A DNA stretch of 64,000 bases. It comes from Paenibacillus zeisoli. Lineage in GTDB: Bacteria > Bacillota > Bacilli > Paenibacillales > Paenibacillaceae. Positions 55,645 through 64,000 of this stretch are shown in pieces. Positions within the stretch are counted from its first letter, which is position 1, and every line of letters begins with the position of its first letter. The stretch spans positions 423,549-487,548 of the forward strand of contig NZ_RZNX01000002.1 of assembly GCF_003994465.1 (NCBI RefSeq), read 5' to 3'. The notes under the pieces were generated by a model. That model was given only the letters and a program-made list of their open reading frames with translations. It ran no database searches and was not told the DNA's origin. Both the position numbers and the translations under genes were made by a program.

Positions 55645-56511
55645 TTAATTTTGTTGATGAGCTAGTGATTCCTTCAAGACTTCTCTGAAACTTGTTGGGG
55701 CATGGCCAATGAGGTCAGCGAGAGTCCCGCTCGCCTGAGCGAAGTCCCCGTTCCGGCTTGCGCGGAATATACCCAGCAGCATGTTAACAGCCGCTTTAGG
55801 CGTGCCTTTAGATATGAGGCGATCCCGGTATTCGTCATCGGACACCACTACTCTGCGAATAGGGCGGCCGATCAGCTCCGAAGCCATAGACGCAATATCA
55901 TCCATACGAATGGCTTCGGCGGCAGTCAGATTAGGCGTGGAGCCCTCGAATTTGTGTTCTATAAGAATTGCCGCAGTAGCTTTTGCCAAATCAGCATGGG
56001 TTGTCCAAGCAATCGGGCCGTCCTCCGGAGCGATCAGTTCCCCTGTCTGGATCGCCTCACTAAATAACGGAAACGCTGATGCGGCGTAAAAGCCGTTGCG
56101 AAGCGACGTGAACGCAGCTCCTGAATTGGCAAGCAGCTGTTCTGTAGCAGCATGATGGATCATAGGTGGAAAGTACGACACCGGGGAGACCCCCATGTGG
56201 CTTGTGTAAAGTATTTGCCCGGCACCGGCTTTCTTTGCCGTATCGATCGCCGTCCGGTGATGACGAATGCCCGCCTCTCCGAGGGTGCCTGAAGATACGA
56301 TGAGCACTTGGGATGCTCCCTCAAAAGCATGGAGAAGACCTTCGCTATCTTCGAAATTACCCTGCCGCACACGAACTCCCAAGTTCTGCAGATTCTGCGC
56401 CTTAACCACATCGCGAACACTCACACCAATCTCCCCAGCAGGCACGCGCTCAAGCAGCTGCTCTACGACTGCCCGGCCTAATTTTCCATTGGCTCCAGTA
56501 ACGATAATCAT
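55645..56511 (-). CDS. NmrA-family NAD(P)-binding oxidoreductase (quinone oxidoreductase 2-like)
   Basis: About 288 residues. MIIVTGANGKLGRAVVEQLL is the Rossmann motif; HMGVSPVSYFPPMIHH and TSLRNGFYAAS follow the NmrA/QOR2 (YtfG) pattern. Such proteins reduce quinones or act as redox sensors. AAAGGG 9 bases before the ATG sets the start. It is divergent from a TetR gene, which probably represses it. Confidence 0.85.
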   Translation of the reverse strand: MIIVTGANGKLGRAVVEQLLERVPAGEIGVSVRDVVKAQNLQNLGVRVRQGNFEDSEGLLHAFEGASQVLIVSSGTLGEAGIRHHRTAIDTAKKAGAGQILYTSHMGVSPVSYFPPMIHHAATEQLLANSGAAFTSLRNGFYAASAFPLFSEAIQTGELIAPEDGPIAWTTHADLAKATAAILIEHKFEGSTPNLTAAEAIRMDDIASMASELIGRPIRRVVVSDDEYRDRLISKGTPKAAVNMLLGIFRASRNGDFAQASGTLADLIGHAPTSFREVLKESLAHQQN

Positions 56512-56713
56512 TTTACCAATCACCCTTTCCCTTGTTTAACTGAAGATTACATAGAGTTGCTTAATATCCAGTTTTTGTGTAACGATAAGTGGGATAAGAT
56601 CAGGATAAAAGGCTTGCGCCCCACGAACAACCAACAAAAGAACACGAATGTTGCTTTCCTAACCTTTTTGCTGTTTTGACTGTTTTTGATCCCATGAGAA
56701 AGCGGGGTATACC

Positions 56714-57301
56714 ATGCCGGTAAACGCTAATGATCCGCGTGTAAGGAGAACCCGTCAATTATTAACAGAGGCCTTCTATGATCTTCTCGAAGAAAAGAAA
56801 AATATCTATTCGATCTCCGTACATGATATTGCCGCTCGTGCGACGGTAAACCGGGCCACTTTCTATGCTCATTTCGAAGATAAATTTGCCTTTCTTGAGT
56901 ATTGGATGACAGAGAAATTCGAATCGATCATACATAAAAGGCTACCGGTCGACGCCAAGCTCACTTCGGACAATCTGCGGATCCTTGTCCAGACCCTATT
57001 TGATTTTCTCTTCCGGTTTCGGCAGTACATCACTTTGGGTGACAGACAGTTTGAGCCGCTGTTTGAAACTGCTATGCAGAAAAAGCTTTACCAGCTCCTG
57101 CTTCATTGGCTATGTGAGGCCGATGTTGAAGGTATTTCACAAGAGAGCGTGGAAGCAACGGCCAACGTCATCAGCTGGGGTATTTTCGGTTCAGCTGTGC
57201 AGTGCAGCCGGGACCCTCATCAAGAAAAGACCGACACATTAATCAAGAACGTGTTAGCGGTTGTGATGCTAAATTTGGCACCTTATCTTGAACCGACATA
57301 A
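56714..57301 (+). CDS. TetR-family transcriptional regulator
   Basis: 195 residues. HTH: RVRRTRQLLTEAFYDLLEEKKNIYSISVHDIAARATVNRATFYAHFEDK, with the C-terminal domain common to Bacillota TetR proteins of the YxbF/YvdT kind. It is divergent from the NmrA-type oxidoreductase, its likely target, with about 200 bp between. No clear palindrome was found in the gap. Confidence 0.85.
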   Translation: MPVNANDPRVRRTRQLLTEAFYDLLEEKKNIYSISVHDIAARATVNRATFYAHFEDKFAFLEYWMTEKFESIIHKRLPVDAKLTSDNLRILVQTLFDFLFRFRQYITLGDRQFEPLFETAMQKKLYQLLLHWLCEADVEGISQESVEATANVISWGIFGSAVQCSRDPHQEKTDTLIKNVLAVVMLNLAPYLEPT

Positions 57302-57383
57302 CCGATGAAGAAGCGAGTAGAAAGCTCCTCCCATAACAACGCCGCAATCATTCGCCCATAAGCTCATAAAGAAATTTTAAGAA

Positions 57384-57422
57384 TAACCACCTCCTCAGCT
57401 TGCTTCTGAGGAGGTTCTTGGT
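57384..57422. terminator. Terminator after the TetR gene
   Basis: ACCTCCTCAG-CTTGCTT-CTGAGGAGGT followed by TCTT, between the TetR gene and the ABC exporter. Confidence 0.7.
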
Positions 57423-57598
57423 ATGTCCAAATGCCAGAACAAACCCCGACTATGGTCCAGCCTGCGCGTACGGCTGGGGTTGGTTGTTGCCATTTATTCC
57501 CTTCCGTATAATCAACTTGTTCATCAACTAGAGTTGTGACTTGTACATAAAGCAGCCACATAACAAGGTACAAAATCAACCCGAAGGAGCTTAGAATC

Positions 57599-58303
57599 AT
57601 GAAGACATTGATCGAGTTCAAGAACGTAACAAAGGCTTATAAGATCGGAGAAGTACCGATCAACGCCCTGAATGGAGTGGATTTTACCATAGAAGAAGGG
57701 GAATTCGTCGTTATCCTCGGTGCCAGCGGCGCCGGCAAAAGCACGATTCTGAACATTCTGGGCGGCATGGATACCGCCTCAACCGGAGAGGTGTGGGTCG
57801 GGGGGCAGGAGATTACCCGGTTCAGCGAAAGGAAATTAACGCAATATCGTGCGGAGAACATTGGGTTCGTATTTCAATTTTACAACTTGATTCCGAACTT
57901 GAACGCACTTGAGAATGTGGAGTTTGCCGCCGAAGTATGCCGCAACCATCTGAATGCGGAGGAGACTTTACTCAAAGTCGGATTGAAAGACCGAATTCGC
58001 AACTTCCCCTCACAGCTCTCCGGAGGCGAGCAGCAGCGCGTCGCCATTGCCCGGGCCGTCGCCAAGAATCCGCTGCTTCTGCTCTGTGACGAACCAACTG
58101 GCGCACTGGATTATAACACAGGGAAATCTGTCTTGAAGCTGCTGCAGGATTTGAACCGGGATACGCGAAAATGCATTGTGCTCGTCACCCACAACACGGC
58201 CATCGCGCCGATGGCGGACAAGATCATCAAGGTGAAAAGCGGGGCAATTGAGAGCATTACGATTAACGAGACCAAAGAAAGCGTAGAAGGGATTGAATGG
58301 TAA
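57599..58303 (+). CDS. ABC exporter ATPase (MacB/LolD type)
   Basis: 234 residues. Walker [17 protein letters not shown], signature [14 protein letters not shown], Walker [13 protein letters not shown]. These pair with FtsX-fold permeases in mechanotransmission exporters. AAGGAG is 9 bases before the ATG. Stop overlaps the permease start. Confidence 0.9.
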   Translation: MKTLIEFKNVTKAYKIGEVPINALNGVDFTIEEGEFVVILGASGAGKSTILNILGGMDTASTGEVWVGGQEITRFSERKLTQYRAENIGFVFQFYNLIPNLNALENVEFAAEVCRNHLNAEETLLKVGLKDRIRNFPSQLSGGEQQRVAIARAVAKNPLLLLCDEPTGALDYNTGKSVLKLLQDLNRDTRKCIVLVTHNTAIAPMADKIIKVKSGAIESITINETKESVEGIEW

Positions 58304-60636
58304 TCATGAAACTATTCATCAAGCTGCTTCGGGATATCCGGCAATCCATTGGGCAGTTTATCGCCTTCGTTCTCGTGATTGCTGTTGGCGCGTTCTTCTA
58401 CGCGGGTCTGGTTACCTACAGCAGCAATCTGAATTCGTATACGAAGGCCTATTTCCAAGACCATAACCTGAGCGATCTGAACGTCTATTACAACCAGATT
58501 GCCGGACAGGACGTGACCGAATTAAGCCGAATTGACGGTATCCAGCAAGCGGAAATCCGCTATTCCTTTGATGCAATACAAGCCTTTCAAGATTATAAAG
58601 CCTCCATTAAACTCCACTCGATTCCAGCCTACAATGCCATCAATACACCGACCCTGCTGGGAGGCAAGCTTCCAACCGGCAAGAATGAAATCCTGCTCGA
58701 TTCCCACTATGCCGCCGAACACCAATACCGCGTCGGGGATTCGGTACAAATGACCGCAAACGACAAACCCATGACGTTCCTGATCAGCGGTCTCGGCGAG
58801 GATGTAGAGCATACCAAGTTAAACGACACCCAAGACCATAAAAGCAGCGGCTTCGCGTACATAGCCGAATCGTCCATACCCGAGATCGCCGGCAGCATGA
58901 TCTATAACGAGATCCTGATTGATGCGAAGGACGGGGCCAACATCGACCAATTAAGCAGCTCCATTGAACAGCTTTCCAGACAAAACCAGCTATCGTATGT
59001 CGATCAGATAAGCAAAGAGCGATCCTACAATTACTCGCAAATTACAGAAACGATCTACAACAACAATCTGATGAGCAGGGTCATTCCGTTCGTCCTCTTC
59101 TTCATCGAAGCGCTCATTCTGTTCCTGTCCATGTCGAGAATGATCGACTCACAGCGCAGCCAAGTCGGGGTAATGAAAGCAATGGGCGTGAAGAACCGCT
59201 CCATCTTCCTGCACTATATGGGCTACCCGGTGCTCATCAGCATCGCCGGTTCCATTGTGGGCTGCGCCATCGCCAATTTCGTCTTCATCCCGATGGTGAC
59301 GACCTCGAACGCGAGAGCTTATTCGCTGCCAGGCATCACGTTCACCCTCTCACTGTTCTCGCTCCTTCCACCGATCCTGCTCTCTAGTGCGTTCGGAGCC
59401 TTATCCTGCTACTTCAGCAGCCGGAGCATTCTTAAGGAGCATGCCGCCGAGGCCATGCGGCCGAAGCTGCCAAAGACGATGAAGAAGCTGCTGATCGAGC
59501 GCATTCCGGGGCTGTGGCCCATGATTCCCTACCGCTATAAGCTGATCCTGCGCAACATCTCTCTCAACAAGACCAAAGCGTTCGCAAGCTCTGTCGGCGT
59601 AATTGTCAGTACGGTGCTGCTCATCACCGCCTTCGGAACAGAATCGTCCCTGATGAAGGTAGCGAACCAGGTGAAGGATGTGTATACATACGATCTGCGC
59701 ATCGACTACAAGGCGGGAACATCGGGCAATGGGATCCATCTCCCTCCCGGGCTCCAAGCAAGCTATGACCTGTCGACCTTCCCGGTCGCAATCCTAAAGA
59801 ATAACGAATCGGAGAACGCGAAGCTGGTCGTCACGGACAAAGGGAACACGCTCATTCATTTCTTCGATGAGAATAATAAACCTATCACACTCGGTGATCA
59901 GGGCATCGTTGTCCCTAAATCCTACGCTGACCACTATCATATTGCGGTAGGCGACACCATTCAGATCAAGTTCACTTCCCCGGAGTGGAAAAACAGAACT
60001 GCCGAGATGAAAGTGCAGCACCTTTCCACCCAGCTCTCCAATCCGTCGTTCTACTGTACGCCGGCCTATCTCAAGCGCTTTGGCATCGACTATTCACCGA
60101 CTTCCATTCTGGTCGCGGCGAACGGCCCTGCGGAACTGGACTCGGCTCGCCACTTCTTCGAGCAGGACCCCCACGTCGATACGATCTCAGACAAGAACGA
60201 TTTGGAGAAGGATGCGGCCTATATTTTGCAGCAGAACATGTTCGTCTTCATTATGTTCATCATCTGCGCAGTCATCCTCTCCTTTGGTGCAATCTATACC
60301 ATCTCGTCCATTAACATCTACGAGCGGAGCCGGGAGCTGGCCACCTTGAAGGTGCTGGGCTATCAGAAGGGGCGAATCAACCGGCTGATCTTCTTTGAAA
60401 ACATCCTGCTTACGACTTTTGCAGTCGTGATCGCACTGCCGCTCAGCGGATACTTGTTCGCCCTGATTGTGCAGGCGTTGTCCAGTACCCACCAGCAGAT
60501 TCCGGATAAGCTGAGCCTGCCTGTTATGCTGACCGGCCTGCTTCTCTCTTACTTTCTGACCTTGGTATGTAATCTCATGCTTCGTAAGAAGGTCACCCGT
60601 ATCAAGATGATTGAATCCCTCAAGAGTGTGGAATAA
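58297..60636 (+). CDS. ABC transporter FtsX-family permease
   Basis: 779 residues. An N-terminal membrane helix (QFIAFVLVIAVGAFFYAGLVTY), a ~220-residue extracellular domain, an FtsX block (~260-380: SMSRMIDSQRSQVGVMKAMGVKNRSIFLHYMGYPVL), a second extracellular domain, and a second FtsX block (~650-775: YERSRELATLKVLGYQKGRINRLIFFE). This is the long two-FtsX form. Together with the ATPase it should export or sense a lipid or peptide; substrate unknown. No two-component system is adjacent. Confidence 0.88.
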   Translation: MVIMKLFIKLLRDIRQSIGQFIAFVLVIAVGAFFYAGLVTYSSNLNSYTKAYFQDHNLSDLNVYYNQIAGQDVTELSRIDGIQQAEIRYSFDAIQAFQDYKASIKLHSIPAYNAINTPTLLGGKLPTGKNEILLDSHYAAEHQYRVGDSVQMTANDKPMTFLISGLGEDVEHTKLNDTQDHKSSGFAYIAESSIPEIAGSMIYNEILIDAKDGANIDQLSSSIEQLSRQNQLSYVDQISKERSYNYSQITETIYNNNLMSRVIPFVLFFIEALILFLSMSRMIDSQRSQVGVMKAMGVKNRSIFLHYMGYPVLISIAGSIVGCAIANFVFIPMVTTSNARAYSLPGITFTLSLFSLLPPILLSSAFGALSCYFSSRSILKEHAAEAMRPKLPKTMKKLLIERIPGLWPMIPYRYKLILRNISLNKTKAFASSVGVIVSTVLLITAFGTESSLMKVANQVKDVYTYDLRIDYKAGTSGNGIHLPPGLQASYDLSTFPVAILKNNESENAKLVVTDKGNTLIHFFDENNKPITLGDQGIVVPKSYADHYHIAVGDTIQIKFTSPEWKNRTAEMKVQHLSTQLSNPSFYCTPAYLKRFGIDYSPTSILVAANGPAELDSARHFFEQDPHVDTISDKNDLEKDAAYILQQNMFVFIMFIICAVILSFGAIYTISSINIYERSRELATLKVLGYQKGRINRLIFFENILLTTFAVVIALPLSGYLFALIVQALSSTHQQIPDKLSLPVMLTGLLLSYFLTLVCNLMLRKKVTRIKMIESLKSVE

Positions 60637-60705
60637 CAGAACAGCAGCAGCAATAGACAGCACTCCGACTCCATTCCAGAGCGTAAGGCTGTCTATCCAC
60701 ACAAC

Positions 60706-62163
60706 CTACCGGCCATTCTTAAGCGCCGCGATCACATCCGCAACCAGCCGGTCGGTGCCAGCGATAAGACCGTCCGGGTGGTGGGACATGCCCAGTCGTA
60801 CTACGACCAAGTGCTCTGAGGGAACAATCACAACGTGCTGCCCCATGTTGCCCATGGCGAAGAAGGCATCGCGCGGCACATGGGGCATACCCCATGGAAG
60901 GCCATACGGCGCATTACCGCTAACTGCGCGGTTAATCCAGAACCCGGCTCCATATCCGGTATTCAGCGTCTGGGAGGAGGAGTATTTAACCCACCCTTCA
61001 GGGAGGATTCGCTCCGAGCCTGCCATCCCATCGTGCAGATACAAGAGCCCAAAGCGGGCCCAATCACGCGCTGTGGCCAGCATCGACATGGCACCGTTTG
61101 GCGTGCCAGTAGCATCGAACTCCAAAGTCACGTTCTTCATACCCACTGGCCCAAAAAGCTCACGCTGTGCCAGCTGCCGTACATCCGAGGCACGGCCGCC
61201 AGCGGCGTCACGTATTATGCGCGAGAGCAGGATATAATTGCCGTCCGTGTAGGCCCACTCGCTTCCGGGCGCAGCGGTCAGCTTGGCCTTCTCGGCGAAG
61301 CCCGCCATGTCCCGCTCGATAAAAACCATTCGGGATGCAGGATCGAAGCCGGTACTGGTCTCTTTAAGAGCGAGACCGCTGGTTTGGCGCAGCAGTTCAT
61401 CTATCGTGATGGCGTGGCGCGGGTCCTGTTCATTGTGCCATGCTGCAATGGGGGCCAATTGCTCGACATTCAGCTTTCCTTGACGGACCAAAATGCCGAT
61501 CAGTGCGTTGGTGACGGATTTGGTCGCCGAATATCCGAGCAAGGGTGTGTTCACACCTACGCCAGGAGCATAACGCTCGGCAACCACTTTACCGTCCTTG
61601 ACCACGACAATGGCCTGGGTGCGTTTAAAGGGAGGCTTCTCCCGCTCAGCAAAAGCCCGGTCCAGCGCGGCACGCAGCTGCTCGTTCTGGGGCTTAACCA
61701 CACCCGGCCCTGCGATCTCGTCAGCCTGCGGCTTCACTCGTTCAGCAGGGGCTTTAAAGTCAGCGGCTGCAGCCAGGTTAACATCCTCCGGGCTATGAAC
61801 TAACGTGCATCCTATCCCCTCACCGTACGCCGCCCGAGTTTTGTACAATCCCGCGATGGTCGTCGTGACTTCGTGTTTCTCACGATTAACGTCATAGTCA
61901 ATCAGACCGCTAATATACTTCATAGCTCCTTCTGGCTCGATCATATCGCTATACACCTGATCAGGGTTAAGGCCCGACACAAACGTTACGGAGCAGATCT
62001 CCTTGCTGGCAAAGCCCGAAGCAACCTTCAATGGCTGATCAAGTACAACCAACAAGCAGGCGAATAAGGCAAGCAGAACTCCGATAACTAGCAGTGTTAA
62101 CCTGCGTTTAGTTCTGAGAAGGACCCGGAAAGGATTGACTCTGCTGAATTTCCCCGATTTCAT
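60706..62163 (-). CDS. Serine hydrolase, beta-lactamase family (6-aminohexanoate hydrolase-like)
   Basis: About 485 residues. One N-terminal membrane helix (LTLLVIGVLLALFACLLVVL) anchors an outside domain. SxxK is SATK (~Ser212), the Tyr motif is AYTDGNY (~300), and GQHVVIV is in the KTG-equivalent place. NylB-type relatives cleave amide or ester oligomers. The gene is visibly G+C rich. ATG after TGAGGAG is used. It is divergent from a TetR gene with two operator-like palindromes between them. Confidence 0.85.
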   Translation of the reverse strand: MKSGKFSRVNPFRVLLRTKRRLTLLVIGVLLALFACLLVVLDQPLKVASGFASKEICSVTFVSGLNPDQVYSDMIEPEGAMKYISGLIDYDVNREKHEVTTTIAGLYKTRAAYGEGIGCTLVHSPEDVNLAAAADFKAPAERVKPQADEIAGPGVVKPQNEQLRAALDRAFAEREKPPFKRTQAIVVVKDGKVVAERYAPGVGVNTPLLGYSATKSVTNALIGILVRQGKLNVEQLAPIAAWHNEQDPRHAITIDELLRQTSGLALKETSTGFDPASRMVFIERDMAGFAEKAKLTAAPGSEWAYTDGNYILLSRIIRDAAGGRASDVRQLAQRELFGPVGMKNVTLEFDATGTPNGAMSMLATARDWARFGLLYLHDGMAGSERILPEGWVKYSSSQTLNTGYGAGFWINRAVSGNAPYGLPWGMPHVPRDAFFAMGNMGQHVVIVPSEHLVVVRLGMSHHPDGLIAGTDRLVADVIAALKNGR

Positions 62164-62187
62164 TGAAAACAACTCCTCACACTCCTT

Positions 62188-62229
62188 GTATACACCGTAT
62201 ACTAGGTATTATAAGTATACAGTGTATAC
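62188..62229. promoter_or_regulatory. Two TetR operator palindromes
   Basis: GTATACACCGTATAC (62188-62202) and GTATACAGTGTATAC (62215-62229), 27 bp apart centre to centre, between the divergent serine hydrolase and TetR genes. Confidence 0.75.
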
Positions 62230-62285
62230 CCGTCAACTTCTTTGCGGTATACTAAGATTATCTTATTTTTCAGGAGCGTTTAACT

Positions 62286-62999
62286 GTGAAATCTAACAAA
62301 AGTGATGATACATCAAAAAGTACCCCTAGCCGAAAAAGTTCTGTTCGCCTTAGCCGGGAGGCTGTCGTAGAGCTTGCATTACGTATTGCCGATACGGAAG
62401 GAATGAGCGCAGTGAGTTTTCGGCGCTTAGCCCAAGACTTCAAAGTAACACCCATGGCTGTCTATCGGCATGTAAGCAACAAAGAGGATCTTTTGGAGGC
62501 CATGACTGAACGGATGCTGGATTCCTTCGTTACCTCAGCCGTACAGGCGGCCGATTGGCGGGAACAAGTAAGAGGATTCCTATATGCGCTGCGTCAGGTA
62601 TTGATCATTCATCCCTCAGGCAGATCTTTGCTGTCCAGGCGGTCTCTGCCTTTGGCCAACAGGCTCACTCTCTTCGAGACCTCGCTTGGCATTCTGCGCA
62701 GAGCTGGCTTTGCGCCTGAGCAAGCGTTCTTTATTTTCGAGCATCTGCTAAGTCAGGTCGTGTCATTAGTCATTACTGGGGATGGTTACGTACAGGGGTC
62801 GGAGGAAGAACGCAAAGTGTGGGGGGCCAAGTTGCTGGCGTTCTACGGCGGCCTCCCTCAGGAAAAGTACCCCCGGGTCGTGGAAGCAGCGCCGAGTATA
62901 GCTGCCTGCGTCGATACAGATCTCCACTTTAAGTTTGGTGTCGATCTTCTGCTCGCCGGGCTGGAGGCCATGTCGGCTTCCTTGCGGTCAACTAATTAA
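62286..62999 (+). CDS. TetR-family repressor of the serine hydrolase
   Basis: 237 residues. A ~25-residue Ser/Lys tail precedes the HTH (REAVVELALRIADTEGMSAVSFRRLAQDFKVTPMAVYRHVSNKEDLL); the rest fits TetR_C-type ligand domains. GTG start with AGGAG 9 bases upstream. Probably represses itself and the divergent hydrolase through the twin palindromes. Confidence 0.88.
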   Translation: MKSNKSDDTSKSTPSRKSSVRLSREAVVELALRIADTEGMSAVSFRRLAQDFKVTPMAVYRHVSNKEDLLEAMTERMLDSFVTSAVQAADWREQVRGFLYALRQVLIIHPSGRSLLSRRSLPLANRLTLFETSLGILRRAGFAPEQAFFIFEHLLSQVVSLVITGDGYVQGSEEERKVWGAKLLAFYGGLPQEKYPRVVEAAPSIAACVDTDLHFKFGVDLLLAGLEAMSASLRSTN

Positions 63000-63009
63000 C
63001 CATACCATG

Positions 63010-63190
63010 CTGCTGCATCATTCGCGCTAAATTAACGGTGTTATTCTTAGCAATGAACCATCTGATGCCAATCAAAACCGAGGACAACTTCAAAGAAGTT
63101 ATCCTCGGTTACATAGACAATGGCGCCGGGCTTACCGTGCTGCCAGAACCCTTTTTCACACAACTATTGCCTGGTCGATTAGTCTGCCTG
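63010..63190 (+). pseudogene. Truncated LysR-family regulator fragment
   Basis: About 60 codons match the last part of the LysR gene at 35666-36514 (IRAKLT, MNHLMPIKTEDNFKEVILGY, AGLTVLPEPF). The match starts a few bases after the TetR stop and ends near RLVCLP, before the normal C-terminus. There is no HTH and no start signal, so it is a leftover of the duplicated LysR/F420-reductase segment. Confidence 0.8.
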
Positions 63191-63206
63191 CCTTACATCT
63201 ACTCCA

Positions 63207-63860
63207 TTAACTTACAGGTACGGCTTCCTTGATACCGAACAACTGAAGGGAAATATAAGGATAAGTGCCATACCGTACGGCAAGCTCCAACTCCAATAAC
63301 GTAAAACGTTCAATCGTACGGTTATTGGCAAGTTTGCCTGCGTGAATGAACCGGAACGGAAGTGGATCAAAGGCCTCAATGAACCGGAGTACAGTCTCTT
63401 CGTGATCCCCTGTAACAAGCACATCGCTCTTCCGATCCTCAAATACGGGATTCTCAAACACTTTGAAGAATGTATTTTTAAAGGCACCGATTACATTGGA
63501 TTCCGGTAGCAAGGACTGTAGGCGTTCGGCAGATGATTCGCCCCAGGCCGTCGTGAATCCGCTGAAATCCTCATTAAAAGGATTTGAGATGTCGACGATG
63601 ATTTTGTGCTTGATCTGTTCTTGATGGACAAGCGCCCATTCCATGATTGCCGCCGCAGGAAAGGCTGGAATAATGACATCGGCCTGCAAGGCATCCTCAT
63701 AAGAAACGACCGAGACCCCGTCAAGTCCAAGATTTCTCGCAAGCTCCTCAGCTTCCCTTGGGTTACGGGAACCCCACAGCACTTGGCCCTTAACATAAGC
63801 TGCCACTTGCTGCACCAATGCCTTCCCCATATTCCCTGGTCCTAGTACGCTAATTTTCAT
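63207..63860 (-). CDS. NADPH-dependent F420 reductase-like oxidoreductase, copy 2
   Basis: About 217 residues, same family and layout as the gene at 36556-37212 (ISVLGPGNMGKALVQQ, LWGSRNPREAEELA, IIVDISNPFNEDFSG). The last ~45 residues are almost identical. AAGGAG before the ATG is conserved, as is about 90 bp upstream of it. One residue is missing near position 50 relative to copy 1. It appears intact and probably functional. Confidence 0.8.
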   Translation of the reverse strand: MKISVLGPGNMGKALVQQVAAYVKGQVLWGSRNPREAEELARNLGLDGVSVVSYEDALQADVIIPAFPAAAIMEWALVHQEQIKHKIIVDISNPFNEDFSGFTTAWGESSAERLQSLLPESNVIGAFKNTFFKVFENPVFEDRKSDVLVTGDHEETVLRFIEAFDPLPFRFIHAGKLANNRTIERFTLLELELAVRYGTYPYISLQLFGIKEAVPVS

Positions 63861-64000
63861 GATTACCACTCCTTCTTTGATTTGATATCAGCATATCAGC
63901 AAAGGAGAGTCCCCAGAAGTTCCACTAAATCGCAGCCATCCCACTTTTGGTTTCGGCACTCAGTTGTGGCGCCCCCTCAACAAAGCTGTTTGATTCACAC

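Noticed and set aside
57364..57621. 85-residue minus-strand frame before the ABC exporter
   Set aside because: It overlaps the ribosome site and start of the ATPase gene in antisense and runs through a terminator.
60835..61803. 322-residue plus-strand frame opposite the serine hydrolase
   Set aside because: It is an antisense shadow of a G+C-rich gene with SxxK and other family motifs.

Overview
The window reads as chromosomal DNA of a low-to-middle GC, Gram-positive spore-former of the Paenibacillus type (inference). The support is indirect: strong AGGAGG-type ribosome sites, T-box and sac-type antiterminator leaders, a Fur box, levansucrase plus endolevanase in one operon, meso-diaminopimelate dehydrogenase, and a large number of one-component regulators paired with efflux or redox genes. 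About 61 genes or gene remnants are called. No rRNA, tRNA, CRISPR array, transposase or prophage block was seen.

Layout. 0-2.6 kb: the end of a TetR gene and a membrane-bound serine hydrolase. 2.7-7.7 kb: a fructoselysine (frl) catabolic operon with its GntR repressor; three promoters carry the same operator core. 8.0-14 kb: a sucrose/levan locus (EIIBC, SacY-like antiterminator, levansucrase, GH32 levanase) with two RAT/terminator leaders. 14-18.3 kb: a secreted stalk-domain protein, an orphan ModA with a divergent HTH/periplasmic-binding-like regulator, and a peroxiredoxin-like protein. 18.5-25.5 kb: an SDR, a DHA2 MFS pump with its TetR regulator, a frameshifted MATE pump and an MGT-type glycosyltransferase. 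25.5-27.1 kb: an unrecognised 540-residue protein. 27.3-31.3 kb: a Fur-boxed siderophore ABC importer. 31.4-33.6 kb: leuA under a T-box. 33.6-37.2 kb: a GyrI-like pair, WYL and LysR regulators and an F420-reductase-like enzyme. 37.4-42.4 kb: DAP dehydrogenase, glutamate dehydrogenase, an SDR and a GH13-like protein with degraded catalytic motifs. 42.7-56.5 kb: a dense run of regulator-target pairs (AraC/TetR/MATE, MerR/SDR, XRE/DUF4386, TetR/FAD monooxygenase, ArsR/SDR, YtrA-type GntR/ABC, NmrA/TetR). 57.6-63 kb: a MacB/FtsX-type ABC exporter and a second serine hydrolase with a TetR regulator. 63.0-64 kb: a diverged copy of the LysR/F420-reductase segment, with the LysR part reduced to a fragment.

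How it fits together. Two carbon loci are sharply regulated: fructoselysine by a GntR repressor and sucrose/levan by PTS-linked antitermination. Most of the rest is a stress and detoxification landscape, in which almost every efflux pump or oxidoreductase sits beside a dedicated repressor, and operator-like palindromes can be read directly in the gaps. The observations I rate highest are: the SacY homologue has lost both PRD2 histidines; the GH13-like protein has lost three of four catalytic motifs; the glutamate dehydrogenase lacks one glycine of the GGGKGG loop; two paralogous TetR loci share an operator; and two divergent MerR-type promoters both have 19-bp spacers. No wholly new multi-gene system could be proven. 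The best candidates for undescribed biology are the unrecognised 540-residue protein next to the glycosyltransferase, and the WYL/GyrI-like cluster.
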